Positions 31,283 through 42,651 of a stretch of DNA of 64,000 bases are shown one piece after another. This DNA comes from Prorocentrum cordatum (Eukaryota > Sar > Dinophyceae > Prorocentrales > Prorocentraceae), in the NCBI GenBank assembly GCA_963575745.1, contig CAUYUJ010016714.1:5001-69000 (forward strand), given 5' to 3'. Made by a program: the position numbers and the translations under genes. The notes under the pieces are model-generated. The model did no database searches and was not told where the DNA came from. It saw only the letters and a list, made by a program, of their open reading frames with translations. Position 1 is the stretch's first letter; every line of letters starts with the position of its first letter.

Positions 31283-34200
31283 TCAGCGATATTCAGCAGA
31301 ATACCTGGGCTCCATTGCGCACAACTGTGTCGTGTCCAGCTTCGTATGCAGGATCCGCTCCATATGGACCACGGGTCCCTTGCCTGGCTTGTAGTTCGCG
31401 CCCGTCTGTATCAGCGCTTCGTGGGTCACACTTAGATCGGTGTCGGTCTTGTTGATGCTGGGCTGGAGCTTGGCCATCGCTTGGTCGTGGGTGTCGCTGA
31501 CCTTCACCAGAGGAGCGAGCTCGACGATCTGTTTCATGTCCTCGGTCAGTTTCTGCCGGTCGAGGCCTCCGACAGACGCGCCTTCCAGATAAAGACCCTC
31601 GAGCAGGCCTGCGAACGCCGCGACGCTGATGGCGCCGATCTTCGTCATCTCCGCGTCGACCTGACCCGCAGTGGTGGAGCTGCGGATCTCATCGGCCTTC
31701 TTGACCCACGCGCGTACCCGAGCGCGGATCGCCACCGCGCTCTTGGCACCTGGGGGGGCGAGGTAGGTTCTTATCAGGATGGCGTCGGTCTGGCGCTGCT
31801 TCATCGCAACACTGAGAAGCAGCATCGCCGCCAAGGGGAACATCCTCTGGATGTCTTTCACGCCCATCTCGTCCAAGGTTAAGCTCGTCTAGGTGCACCT
31901 GCTTGTTCGATCCATTCTGCTGGCCGCCACGTGCTTTCCTTGTTGTCGGCGGACCTTCCGTGGCTGCGTCGCGTCTGCTGCGGCACCTCCGACGTGCTCT
32001 CCAGCGCTGGGTAGTGAGTTCACGCGCGACATGGGGGCGTGCAGTCGGTCGGTGTGCTGTGGCAATGTGCGCCTGGGGCTCGCTCAAATCGGGGAAGGTG
32101 AGCTCGCGGCCGCCGCTCGGGCAAAACAGCTGCGGTGGATCGTGCGCTTCGACGTTAAATGCCGACCGATGCTGTAGGCATTGTCCAGACCGATAGGCCG
32201 CGGCAAGGCGGTTAATCGCAGTCTGTCGGCTAGCGAAGGTCGATCGGCAGTTCGGGCACTGGTTAATACTCGTGAATCGTGAGCGTTCGCATATACGACC
32301 ACGTTCGCCCCCCTCCCCGCTCATCGTTTGGTGCACTCCAAGGGCTTGTTTTGTCTCGGCTGCGAACAGACATACCGCGCCATCTTCGCAGAGCAGGCCG
32401 CACGTGTGGGGGCAGTTCCAGCTGACAGTTGCATCTGGAGCTCTGCGTGCAGGGGCGGGCTGTTCCAGTCACCACTTGCGCACGCGTGCCACCGCGAGCT
32501 TGAGAAAGACGCCCCTGCCCGCGGTAGGCCGAACAAATATCCAGTAGGGCATCGCCGAGTACGTCGAAGCAGGCGCGGCCGTCGGCGAACACCTGCAGCA
32601 AATGCATGTCGTCCATGAACTGCTTCCTCCACGGGTTGTTCTTGTGCGTGTCGTCGCCTGTAGGTCGGACTGGTGCCCATGGTAGTTCCACAGTCTGGTT
32701 GATTTCACACATCAGCGGGCCAAAGACACTTGCAAGTAGCTGCGCAAAGTGCGTTGGTTCTCGAGCGACACGTTGCCACCACTTGATACGGACAGTCTGA
32801 ATCTCTATCGACGGAGGGACCATCTCCAACTTCTTCCAAACAGCGTGCGGTGAGATGTTGCGGACCACCTCAATCGTTGCAGACAGGTCGGCGCCGCCGA
32901 CAGGCTGCTTGATGCATGCTGTACCTTAGAGGAGTGCTCGGGCGCGCCGGGCGACGCAAGCGCCGATCTGGGCGAGCTGCGCCTTGGCGAGGACACGGGC
33001 TTCGAGACCAGAGACAGCTGCGGAATATACTTGCCTTCTGAACACTAGCTTCCGTCGCCCGAGCCCCCTGCAATTATGCCAGAAACGGCCCATGCCCCTC
33101 CTTCCACGGGCGGCAGCAGCGCATTGAGCACGTACCTCGGCATGATTCAGTCCGTTCGCCTGCGCAATGGAGCCGAGGAAGAGCGTAGACGAATGTACTT
33201 CGCCATCGACTTGTATTTTTCCATAATGTAGTACCCGTACATTTCGATGTGCTCCAGGTCCAATGATGGTCGGTAGAACCGCTTTCTTGCTCGCGTTCTG
33301 TTGTAGTCCGATGGTGCTCAGCCTTGTAGGCCGCCGTCTGCGCGTCCATGCACAGGTGGGTATTGGTGGGATCGCCGGCATACTTACGAACGCTTAGGTC
33401 GACGTTGGCCCCCGAGAATTCGCAGCCCGCGACCAATGAGGATGACGTGTCCGCGGTAATCGAGGCGCTCCAAGCGTTGGTGGGCGGTTTGAACGACGTC
33501 AGCGTCACCCATGAAGGAGCCCGCGTGGTTCTGGTCGCACTGGGCGTTGATGCCATCGCTAATGACACAGGCAGCTCTTCGGCGTCGCCCTTTCATGATC
33601 GCGCAGTCACCAGGGAAGTAGATCTGGTCGACGGCAGCGTCCAGGATCGGGCGGGCGACGGAGGCGAACGCGTTCGTCATGTCATGCTTGGCGGTGATGT
33701 GGATCTTGCTGATGCGTTGGGGTCGCCATTGGAGCGCCAGCCCTACAGCAATAGCTTCTGATCTCGGTCTGGCACGAGCATAACCGTGCTCAGCATCATC
33801 CAGAGGCGCAGTCGCCAGCATCTGTTGCGATGCAACCCAAAATTTGCCAAGAGGGCATAGTCCGTGTAATAGCCGTGCACCTCGAGTGCGCGGTTTGTTA
33901 TTCATCTTGCCCACTTGGTAAGTCTGGGAGAGGTTCCACCATGCATTCAATCGTTGGTGTTGCCGTGCTGCTGCAACTTGTGTGATAATAGCGTCGCCGA
34001 GGAGGGGGCCCGGGAAACGCGTCGTAGGGTCATATTCAGGCCACCAGTGATTTTTTTCTGGTCTTCGCGTCGGCCCACAAGGAGGAATGCCCGCATATCA
34101 GCTGGAAGTGACCATTCAGGTGCAGCACGCCGTCGTGCAATACTTCCGTGGCTGTCTCTGTATCGATGCCATGTCATATTGAACGTGTGTCCACTGATGA

Positions 34201-35708
34201 ACCACGGGGCAGAAACGTACGTCATGTTCAGCAGCGTTGCCGATAAATTGGTTGATGTCGATAGGTGTGGCTTCCATACCGCCTTCGGCGCCAGGTAGTG
34301 CCATAGCTTCTGTCCAAGTGAGGGTCGTCGGGCATCGGGTAGGTCGAAATAGCAGCGCCTTCCATGTCCGTTGCCGTTCGCGGCGAGGCGACGGCAAGCG
34401 CGCCAGGCCTTCGCTTCAATACCAGCTTCTTCAACTATCAGTAGTTCCTGGAAGTGTTGTTCGTCTCGGTGGTCGCGCAATCGACGTCGTAGTTGTTCGC
34501 ATTCTGAACTGCAGCGGCGGAGTACGATCGCGCTCTCAAGGTCGTCGGTCAGGTTCTGCCTGGCGAGTGTTCGTGCGTGTAGGACTTGTCTACGTTGTAG
34601 CGCGAGCTGCTGATATTCGAGATCAATAGTAAATTTTTCGGCCTCGAAAAGTGCGGGTGCCCTCGTTCGTATGACTGCCATAAGCTGTTGCCGCCCGTCT
34701 TCCATAGCACGCCTTTCTGCCCAATCCGCCATATCTCTGTGCCCGTACTCGTACAAGAAGTTCGTCAAGTCTTCTGCGACGTCGTCGCGGGGTTGCTTCG
34801 CCCACCAATGGTATCTTTCGTCGTGTGTAGCGAGGAAGATCCGAGTGAAGTCCCACTGCGGTGTCGTCTTGGGCTTGTCGAGCGTGAGGGTACAATCCAC
34901 GCCGCTATACAGCATCATGTGATCCAGTCGACGTTGTGAAAAATGCGCGTAGTCGCTTAGTGAGTCGGTAGGCGATGTTATGCCTGCGTGCGCGAAGGAG
35001 GTAACGGATCGGCATCACAATGTAGCAGATATAACTTGAGTGTCCACGGAGTCCGTGACATGTCGGGCCGCACGGGTGGTGAGTGTTGGCCGCGCGTAAG
35101 GCGTAGTCCTTCATCAGCGCATGGAAGGCTTCGCCAGCGTAGTGCTGAAGGCCGCTGGCGAATGGACCTATCGTAGCATCCTCGTCCCCCGGGTGGATGT
35201 CGCGCTTGAGACCGTCGTTCAACTCCGTAACGATGAAGACACAAGTGCGGTTCGGCAGGCTGGCGAGGATGTCGTGCAGGTGGGCAATAATTTTGTCCAC
35301 GATCACCTCGTTCTTGGTCGCTGTGGTATGTCGAAGAGCTCGAGGTGGGAAGTACGCCGTGATGAAAGTGTAGTCAAGCTGGGAGCTTTTCACACGTACC
35401 GCACCTACTCTGCCTCAAATCGATGTGGGCGTCTGCCAAACCTTCAAAATACGAGATTTTCGAAACCATCGTCTGCTCAGACAAATCTCGGTACCATTCG
35501 ATTTGTTGCCAGTCGTGTTCTTGCCATATCGGTGCCAGCCGAACTTCAGCATGAGGAACTCGGTGGTTGAGTGTGTGTCGTAGGCGTCGGCAGACTTGGT
35601 CTGGGTGCCAGAAAGCAGAACCGCATCCACATGTTGTAATCCACGTGAAATCTCTAGGCGTTTGTCGTAATCTTGCAAAGACATCGGGTTCCATGCTATG
35701 AGCCTCAT
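31283..35708 (-). mobile_element. Decayed LINE (non-LTR) retrotransposon in KAP intron 5
   Basis: About 4.4 kb in at least five broken frames. Order on the minus strand: an endonuclease/exonuclease/phosphatase (EEP) start MRLIAWNPMSL (35,708), the middle EEP motif region TELNDG (near 35,220), a long linker (34,918-33,950), reverse-transcriptase pieces (LCPLGKFW, then an RT motif A-like KHDMTNAFASV near 33,690, then GDADVV near 33,500), a later segment with IRIKWWQRVAREP-type sequence (near 32,780), a C2H2-like CPNCRSTFAS (near 32,250), and a C-terminal region of about 198 codons ending at the stop at 31,283. Stops or frameshifts near 35,415, 34,905, 33,947 and 33,384 show it is inactive. The YADD motif of the RT is not recognisable. 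Confidence 0.65.
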
Positions 35709-35802
35709 GTGAGCCGTCAGCGTGTGACATAATAGCCCGAGTTGCAGGACGATGGGCATAGCGTCCCCGCTCTGGAGACCACAGGATCTCGAGCCAGAGC
35801 TA

Positions 35803-35940
35803 TACATATATATATATATACACATATATATATATGTATGTATATATATGTGTGTATATATATGGAGAGAGACACACATACAGACAGAGCCAGAGAGAGA
35901 GAGAGAGAGAACAAACAAACCACATAGAAAGAGAGAGAGG
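35803..35940. repeat. TA/TATG and GA repeats
   Basis: TATATA/TATG run followed by a GAGAGA run just upstream of the LINE start on the minus strand. Confidence 0.9.
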
Positions 35941-35956
35941 AACAAACAACGGCATG

Positions 35957-36120
35957 ATCATAAACTTTTGGCGCTCCGCGCGGATCTCTTGGATCCGCGC
36001 TGGACCCCCTCTCACTGGCGCGCGGAGCGCGCCAGGGGCGGCGCCTGAGGCGCCGCCTCGGAAGGGGGTCCAGCGCAGATCCAAGAAAGCCGCGCGGAGC
36101 GCCAAGAGTTTATGTTTATG
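35957..36120. mobile_element. Introner-like palindromic element, copy 1
   Basis: About 55-bp inverted ends (ATAAACTTTTGGCGCTCC, GGATCTCTTGGATCCGCGC, GGACCCCCT) around a smaller central palindrome of GGCGCC-rich sequence. It lies in KAP intron 5, close to the exon 5 side. Same family as 42,675-42,824. Confidence 0.75.
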
Positions 36121-36293
36121 GCGTTATGTCTTCTTCGACGTAGTCTCCCGACCTCTCCCCGGGAGTGCCGTGACCGGCATCAATCGAGGAGAGTCCGGCC
36201 GTGGCGGCGAGGGCCCTGCATGGAGACGCTCCGCGGCACCAGGATGCCATTTCCTCCGCCGCAGTCCATTGCTTCTCCCGGCCGCCCTCCGAC

Positions 36294-36469
36294 TCGCGCG
36301 CCAGGATCAGCTCGAGCACGCCGTCGGCGGCGACCTGTACGGCCTGCGCCGCCTGCGGCTGGAGGCCCTGCCGGGCGATGCGGGCCGCGTCCATGGCCGC
36401 CTTCGCCGCGGCCACGGGCCCGCGGAGGACGAGGTCGCAGCACTCGTCGCGCAGCAGCAGGCACCTCTG
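36294..36469 (-). CDS. KIFAP3: Kinesin-associated protein 3 homologue, exon 5
   Basis: 176 nt from acceptor CCCCAG|CAG to donor CGCGA|GTCGG. Encodes QRCLLLRDECCDLVLRGPVA and onward to DGVLELILAR. The last part aligns with the final armadillo-type helix of KAP (pattern ...D-x-L-[DE]-[IL]-I...). A split codon gives Glu at the junction with exon 6. The flanking introns are about 4.2 and 7.5 kb. Confidence 0.65.
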
Positions 36470-36559
36470 CTGGGGAGGTCCAGAAGTGCCCCCCAGGACG
36501 ACGTGCCTCCAGTGAGGTGTCGCAGCAGCCGCGGCTCCAGTCGAGGGCGAAAGAACGGC

Positions 36560-36710
36560 GTAAGCATAGACGCTCGGGGCTCCGCACGGATTTCGCGAAG
36601 CGGCGCTGGAACCCCCTCCTTGACTCGCTCCGCGCGCCGTGGGCGGCGCCAGAGGCGCCGCAAAGGGGGGCAGCGCAGATCCAAGAGATCCGCGCGGATC
36701 TTCGAACATT
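36560..36710. mobile_element. Introner-like palindromic element, copy 2 (diverged)
   Basis: Same arms and central GGCGGCGCC palindrome as copy 1 but with more mismatches. Lies in KAP intron 4. Confidence 0.65.
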
Positions 36711-36737
36711 GCTGTGTACAGTACCAGCTCGACCAAA

Positions 36738-36895
36738 AGGAACCTTCCACAAGAAACCCAACTCTGGGACCCCAGGACGTCCATTGATGTTTGGTGTGGG
36801 AGCCCCGCGCTTTCCATCGCACAGACCTCGAAACCCGAGAAAAACCAGGGCACCGTGGAGGCAAGCAATGTGTTTCTTGGCATGGGCTTCCACTG
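36738..36895. repeat. Dispersed element, copy 2
   Basis: Second copy of the 18,098-18,245 element, lying between two introner-like palindromes. Confidence 0.8.
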
Positions 36896-36937
36896 TGGTC
36901 CATCTGGGGTGCATTCTAGAAGAAGGAAGAACGGAAT

Positions 36938-37088
36938 AAACATACACTCTTGGCGCTCTGCGCGGATTTCTTGGATCCGTGCTGGGCCCCCTCCCTGGCG
37001 AGCGGAGCGCGTGAGAGGCGGCGCCGGAGGCGCCGCGGGGGGGGACCAGCGCGGATCCGAGAAATCCGCGCGGAGCGCCACAAGTTAT
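36938..37088. mobile_element. Introner-like palindromic element, copy 3
   Basis: Arms CTCTTGGCGCTCTGCGCGG and its inverted partner GCGCGGAGCGCCACAAG, with the shared GGCGCCGGAGGCGCC centre. Confidence 0.75.
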
Positions 37089-37093
37089 CAGAG

Positions 37094-37915
37094 TGAGGGG
37101 GCTGAACCGAAAGGTCATTCACTGTCCCTGGGTGCAGGGCTGAAGTGGAATTCCGCGATGCGGATCACTGTTGTTGTTGAATTCTCATTTCAGAAGAATA
37201 ATTATTGTTGATCCCCCCACCAGTGCATACTGTTTTTTTCTAAATCGAAATGTGCCCCTCGACCCTCGCACTTTTTTTGGACATGGAAAATCTTGATGCT
37301 CAAACTGGGCCCCTGGCCCCCGGGTTACAACAACAACGGTTCCCACCTGAAAGTTCCTTACAATTTATCCAGGACCCCCACTCCCGCCCCAGACTTCCTC
37401 GCATTTATTCAGGAGTCGCGCTCTCGCTTGGGACTTCGTTACAATTTATGCAGGAATCGCTCTACCGGCGCTTTGGACTCGCGCTCTCGCTGGAAACTTT
37501 CTTGTAACTTACTGAAGAATAGCCTTGCGTTGGAATTCCTTGCAATTTGCCCAAGCGCCGCGCTCCCGACACCCAGGCGCCCATGAGTCGCGCCCGTTGT
37601 GGCCCCATATGCATGCCTTTCGTGGCCCCGCTGTCGCCATTTGTGTCCCCCTCACTGTCCTAATTACGTGGCCCACTTGCTACCCTCAGTGGCCCCATAG
37701 TTGCCTTTTGTGGCCCCGCATTATCTGCACTTCGTGGCCCCCGCTCGTTCGCGCCTTTTCGTGGCCCCGTACGCATTCCCTTCGTGTCCCCGTTGTCGCC
37801 CTTCGTGGCCTACTTCGTGCCCTTCGTGGCCCTGCTGTCGTTCTCTCTCGCTCTCGCTTTCGCTCGTCGTCGCCGTCGTCGTCGTCGCCGTCGTCGTCGT
37901 CGCCTTCGTCTTCGA

Positions 37916-37951
<36 letters not shown>

Positions 37952-38204
37952 GGTCGGTCCCCTGTCCGTCCCTCTTGGGGTCGGGTCGACGGTCCGTGGC
38001 CGCCCCGCCGATCAGCGCTGCCGCTGGCCAGGCCGACGGTCCGCGGCCGCCCCGCCGCTTGCCGGGGCCCGGCCTGTAGGGAAAAAATATATCATCCAAA
38101 AGGGGTTCGATCGAAGACGAAGAGGGCGGGTATCGAGGGTTTGGGAAACACGCGTTATTGGACACTCGAGCATATAAGGGCGAACCATCTTAAAATTATG
38201 ACGG

Positions 38205-38251
<47 letters not shown>

Positions 38252-38276
38252 GAATTCTCTTCTGAAGAATAACTAT
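37094..38276. repeat. Composite repeat, unit 1
   Basis: A roughly 1.1 kb unit starting with a GAAGAATAATTATTGTTGAT block, with a middle part built on GTGGCCCC short repeats, a GTC run (37,860-37,950), a block ATCGAAGACGAAGAGGGCGG, and a GTT run (38,203-38,252). Most of it is repeated directly afterwards. Confidence 0.8.
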
Positions 38277-38908
38277 TGTTGATCCCCCCCACCGGTGCAT
38301 ACTGTTTTTTCTAAATCAAGGTGTGCCCCTCGACGCTCGCACCCGGTTTTTTGACAAGGAAAGTCTTCATGCTCAAACTGGGCCCCTGGCCCCCGGGATA
38401 CAACAACAACGGCTCCCGCTTCAGACTTCTTTACCATAGAGCCAGGACCCCCGCTCACGCCCCAGACTTCCTCGCATTTTACTCAGGAATCGCCCTCTCG
38501 CTTGGGACGTCTTTCGGTTTATGCAGGAATCGCTCTTCTGGCGCTCTGGAGTCGCGCTCCCGCTGGAGACTTGCATGACATCTACTGAAGAATAGCGCCC
38601 TTGCGTTGGAATTTCTTGCAAATTGCTCAAGCGCCGCGCTCCCGACACCCAGGCGCCCAGGAGTCCCGCCCGTTGTGGCCCCATGTGCATGCCCTTCGTG
38701 GCCCCGCTGTCGCCGTTTGTGGCCCCTTCACTGTCCAGATTACGTGGCCCAGTTGCCTTCTGTGGCCCCGCATTATCTGCCCTTCGTGGCCCCCGCTCGT
38801 TCGCGCCTCTTCGTGGCCCCGTACGCATTCCCTTCGTGTCCCCGCTGTCGCCCTTCGTGGCCTACTTCGTGTCCTTCGTGGCCCCACTGTCGTTCTCTCT
38901 CGCTCTCG

Positions 38909-38940
<32 letters not shown>

Positions 38941-38970
38941 TCGTCTTCGTCGTCGTCGTCGTCGTCGTGA

Positions 38971-39013
<43 letters not shown>

Positions 39014-39245
39014 GGTCGGTCCCCTGTTCGTCCCTCTTGGGGTCGGGTCGACGGTCACCGGCCGCCGCGCCGATCAGCGCTGACGCTGGCCCCGCGGCCG
39101 CCCCGCCGCTTGCCGGGGCCCGGCCTGCAGGGAAGAAAGGTATATCCCCCAAAAGGGGTTCGATCGAAGACGAAGAGGGCGGGTATCGAGGGTTTGGGAA
39201 ACACGCGTTATTGGACACTCGAGCAGATAAGGGCGAACAATATTA
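38277..39245. repeat. Composite repeat, unit 2
   Basis: A tandem copy of unit 1 with the same order: GATCCCCCCCACCGGTGCAT block, GTGGCCCC repeats, a GTC run (38,910-39,012), and ATCGAAGACGAAGAGGGCGG. Frames across it are translated repeats. Confidence 0.8.
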
Positions 39246-39715
39246 AATGATTGTTGTTGTGTTGTTGTTGTTGTTGATGATGTTGTTGCTGTTGTTGTTG
39301 TTGTTGTTGTTATTGTTGTTGTTTGTTGTTGTTGTTCTTGTCGTTGTTTGTTGTTGTTGTTGTTGTTGGTGGTGGTGTTGTTGTGTGTTGTTTGTTGTTT
39401 GTTGTTTGTTGTTTGTTGTTTGTTGTTGTCGTCGTCCCAGCCGCGACCCGCCCCGCGACCCACCCGCGACCCACCCCGCGACCCACCCGCGTCCCACCCC
39501 GCGACCCACCCACTACCCACCCGCGACCCACCCGCGACCCACCCCGCGAACCGCCCGCGACCCACCCCGAGACCCCCCTGGCGACCCACCCGCGACCCAC
39601 TGGCGACCCACCCGCGACACACCCGCGACCCACCCCGCGACCCACCCGAGACCCACCCGCGACCCACCCGCGACCCTCCGCGACCCAAACCGAGACCCAC
39701 CCGCGACGCGACCCA
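39246..39715. repeat. GTT repeat then GCGACCCACCC minisatellite
   Basis: GTT/TGTTTGT run to about 39,430, then about 25 degenerate units of GCGACCCACCC to 39,715. A short stretch of the same minisatellite recurs at 51,690-51,740. Confidence 0.9.
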
Positions 39716-39719
39716 CCCA

Positions 39720-40110
39720 AAATTTTCAGCGCCTGCGGCGGGTTTCTTTTGCATTCGTTCCAGGTGGAGAACCTGCGACCCACCCGCGACCCAAACCGCG
39801 TGCAGTGTACAAATCGAAATGTTCGGCGCCTGCGGCGGCTCTTTTTTGAATTCCTTCCAGGTGGATGTGGAGAGCCCGCGACCCACCCGCGACCCAAACT
39901 ACGTTCACTGAACAAGCCAAAACTTCGGCGCCTGCGGCGGGTTTCTTTTGCATTCGGTCCAGGTGGAGAACCTGCGACTCAAACCTCGTTCAGTGTACAA
40001 ATCGAAATTCTCGGCGCCTGCGGCGGGCTGTTTTTTGAATTACTTCCAGGTGGAGGTGGAGAGCCCGCGACCCACGCGCAACCCAAACTGGTTCACTGAA
40101 CGTTCACTGA
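39720..40110. repeat. Tandem repeat of about 95 bp
   Basis: Four units starting TTCGGCGCCTGCGGCGG at about 39,726, 39,820, 39,923 and 40,010. Two sequence variants alternate (TTTCTTTTGCATTC and TTTTTTGAATT), so the higher-order period is about 190 bp. Confidence 0.85.
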
Positions 40111-40181
40111 ACGAGCCAAACAACGTTCACTGAACGGCTCGACGCCCGCGCCGCCCGCGCCCGCCCCCTCACTCTTATCCG

Positions 40182-40545
40182 CAATTGCGGGGTGCTACGT
40201 GTTTATGGCGATTTCCTTCTTCGACATTCGGCCTCCCCTGGCCCTTTGTGGGCCCCGGAAACGGCAGGGCCGTGTTTTCACCGTTTCCAAGAAAATGTCA
40301 ATTGAAAATGGAAACGGCAAAAAAAACGGCGACCGGAAACGGCAAAATAACGGCTCCAGGATCGGAACTGGAGCCGGAACCGGTCAAAAAACGGCGACGG
40401 AACCGGTAAAAAAACGGCGTCGGAACCGGCAACAAAAACGGCAAAACGGAACCAATAAAAAACGGCCCTGTCGTTTCCAGGGCCCGCAATTGCGGGGTGC
40501 TACGTATTTATGGCGACTTTTCTTCTTCGACGTTCGGCCTCCCCT
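40182..40545. repeat. 60-bp direct repeats around an ACGGC-rich segment
   Basis: The block GCAATTGCGGGGTGCTACGT with a following TTTATGGCGA...TTCTTCGAC recurs at 40,182 and 40,487. Between them is a run of AAACGGC and AACCGG units. A shorter relative of the block is at 36,112-36,160. Confidence 0.75.
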
Positions 40546-40690
40546 CGCCATCGCTCGGACGTCCATTCCCTGTGTTTTTTTGGTTTCGTGCGTGGTTTTT
40601 TCGCCAGCTGATCAAGGATGCTCCTCGATGGTCCTCGCCGAAGGACAGGTGCACACGTCCGAGCGATGCCAAGTCCCCCGGCCTCAGTGC

Positions 40691-40828
40691 GAACAGCAGC
40701 TGCACCATCAGGTCCGCGTCCCGGCCCTGCTCCAGCAGCAGGGCGGGCACGTCCTGCGGCACCCGCGAGCCCGCGAGCGCCGCGGCGCACGCCGGGTCCG
40801 CGGCAAGGGCGCCCGCGATCTGCACCAC
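40691..40828 (-). CDS. KIFAP3: Kinesin-associated protein 3 homologue, exon 4
   Basis: Exactly 46 codons between acceptor TGGCAG|GTG and a GC donor (CTGTTC|GCACTG). Encodes VVQIAGALAADPACAAAL and onward to DLMVQLLF. It aligns without gaps to the KAP armadillo repeat with the pattern E-V-V-x-x-[IA]-G-[TA], D-x-[SA]-C-A-A-x-L. The GC donor is typical of dinoflagellate introns. Confidence 0.75.
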
Positions 40829-40875
40829 CTGCCAGGCAGGACCGGCCAGCATCGATAGGGGAACGAAGGATGACG

Positions 40876-41034
40876 AAGGGGAGGAGGGAGGAGGGAGGAG
40901 GGAGGAGGGAGGAGGGAGGAGGGAGGAAGGAGGAAGGAGGAAGGAGGAAGGAGGAAGGAGGAAGGAAGGAGGAAGGAGGAGGAGGAGGAGGAGGAGGAGG
41001 AGAGGAGGAGGGGGAGGAGGAGGAGGAGGAGGAG
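40876..41034. repeat. GGAGGGA and GGA repeats
   Basis: About 160 bp in KAP intron 3 (673 nt, 41,501-40,829). The rest of the intron, 41,050-41,290, is unique and more AT-rich. Confidence 0.9.
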
Positions 41035-41501
41035 CTCCGAATTGTGATCTTATGTCATTCTGCGTGAAATCGGGTCGAATCGAAATGTGGAGCAGGGACC
41101 GACCGTCCCGGCATTCTCATAAACCTTCGGAAATATTCCTATAGGACCCCAGGATGCTCCAACAACAAAACAATACTCTGAGAACACAACCTCCATGTGT
41201 TTAAACGAAACAGTCTCAGCCAGAGATGTTCTAAGAACATGTCGTAGAAACCACAAGTTTCTTAGACCATTCTTTGGTGGGCCTATCGGCGATCCAGGAC
41301 GCTTCGCCGCTGCTTGAACACGTGCGTCAGGTGCATCAGCACGGAGCCGGAATCGAATCGCATCGGCTGCGCCAGGCTGCAGAGCCGCGCTATTGCAAGC
41401 AAGCATCGTGCCGCATCGGAGAGCTGTAACCTCAGAGCGAGACTCGGCTCGGGGCGGGCGACATCGACGTGCCGGATCGATGGGATCGCAGCGGACCCGG
41501 C

Positions 41502-41945
41502 CTCCAGGAGCACGTCGCCCTCCGTGAAGCCGAGCGTGAGGTGCCGGTGCAGCAGGTCCAGCAGCCCGGCGGCGCACAGCTCGGGCCAGGGCACGGCAGG
41601 GCTCGCGCAGTCCAGGGCGGCGAAGATGCCCAGCACCTCCACGAGCACGTCCAGGTTGTCGTTGCAGCTCTCCGCCAGGCGCAGCAGCCCGGTGAGCCAG
41701 CCGGGGTCCCCGTGCGGGCCCTCGGACATGACTCCGAGGAACTTGGGGCGGCTCGCCGCGTGGGCGGCGGCGTTGCGGACGACCTTGAGCTGGACGGCGT
41801 CCGCGTCGCGGATGGCCCGGTGGGCGACCTTCGAGAACAGCTCGCGCTCCTCGAGCATGCGGGCCGCGCAGGCCGGGTCTGCTGCGAGGTTCACGCACAA
41901 TGCGACCGCCTCGAGCGCCGACCGGGACGGCCGTCCTCCCAAGCG
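41502..41945 (-). CDS. KIFAP3: Kinesin-associated protein 3 homologue, exon 3
   Basis: 148 codons, phase 0, from acceptor CTCCAGAG|CGC to a GC donor (CTGGAG|GCCGGG). Encodes ALEAVALCVNLAADPACAAR, then KVVRNAAAHAASRPKF, then VLVEVLGIFAALDC and the end GFTEGDVLLE. These match successive armadillo helices in the central KAP region (C-[IV]-N-L-A-A, [KM]-[MV]-[IV]-R-N, [EV]-x-L-G). The frame stays open past the donor, but the KAP match stops there. Confidence 0.75.
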
Positions 41946-42192
41946 CTCTGGAGATGCCCGAGGCTCCGGGGATGCTCCCGCACGCGCGCCGTGCGCCGCC
42001 TGGAGCCCGTTTCATACTATGCGCGATACCGCCCATGACCGCGCACCCCCATCCACCCCTCCTGGTCAGGTCACGATTCGCGCCGGCGCCATGGTGGCGC
42101 CGCGCGAAGCGTGACGTGACTGGCACCGTCCCCCCGCTTCCCCGCACGCCACGCTCGCGATCGCCAGGGGTTTTCTTATGAAACAAAGCAAC

Positions 42193-42651
42193 TGTCTCCT
42201 GCTGCCGCTGGTCCAGCATCTGCATGGCCAGGACGATGCAGCCCTCGTGCCTGCTCGCGAAGAGGCCCCGGAGCTGCCGGTCCACCGAGAGGTTGTACAG
42301 CAGCCTCACGGCGCCCTTCCTCGTGGCCGGCTGCTGAGCCACGGCGGGGAGCTTGCCCAGCAGCGCGGTCTGCGCGGCGAGCTTCTCCCTCCCCAGCGGG
42401 TCGAAGGCGAGGTTGTAGCACAGGCGGAGCGCGAGGGACGCGACCGTGGCGCTCGAGTGGGCGGTGAGCTCGGCGAGGTGCGCCAGGGCGTCGGAGCTCT
42501 GGAGCAGGGTGTCCTTGTTCGGCTCGCAGACGCAGAGCTTGTGCAGGAAGCCCAGGGTCGCAAGGAGCAGCTCCTCCCCGGGCCGCGCCAGCAGCGGCGG
42601 GAGGAGCCTGCAGAGGTTCTGCCGGACCAGGCTGGCCTCCACACGGGTGTC
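42193..42651 (-). CDS. KIFAP3: Kinesin-associated protein 3 homologue, exon 2
   Basis: 153 codons from the intron 1 acceptor (CTAAAG|GAC) to donor GAGACA|GTTGCT. Encodes DTRVEASLVRQNLCRLLPPL, LGFLHKLCVCEPNKDTL, LALRLCYNLAFDPLGREKL and VRLLYNLSVDRQLRGLFA. The pattern L-x-F-L-x-K-L, L-x-L-R-L-x-x-N-L-[SA]-F-D and Y-x-[IL]-S-x-D matches the armadillo repeats of KAP. The very first residues (DTR) continue the KAP alignment across intron 1 without gap. Confidence 0.8.
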
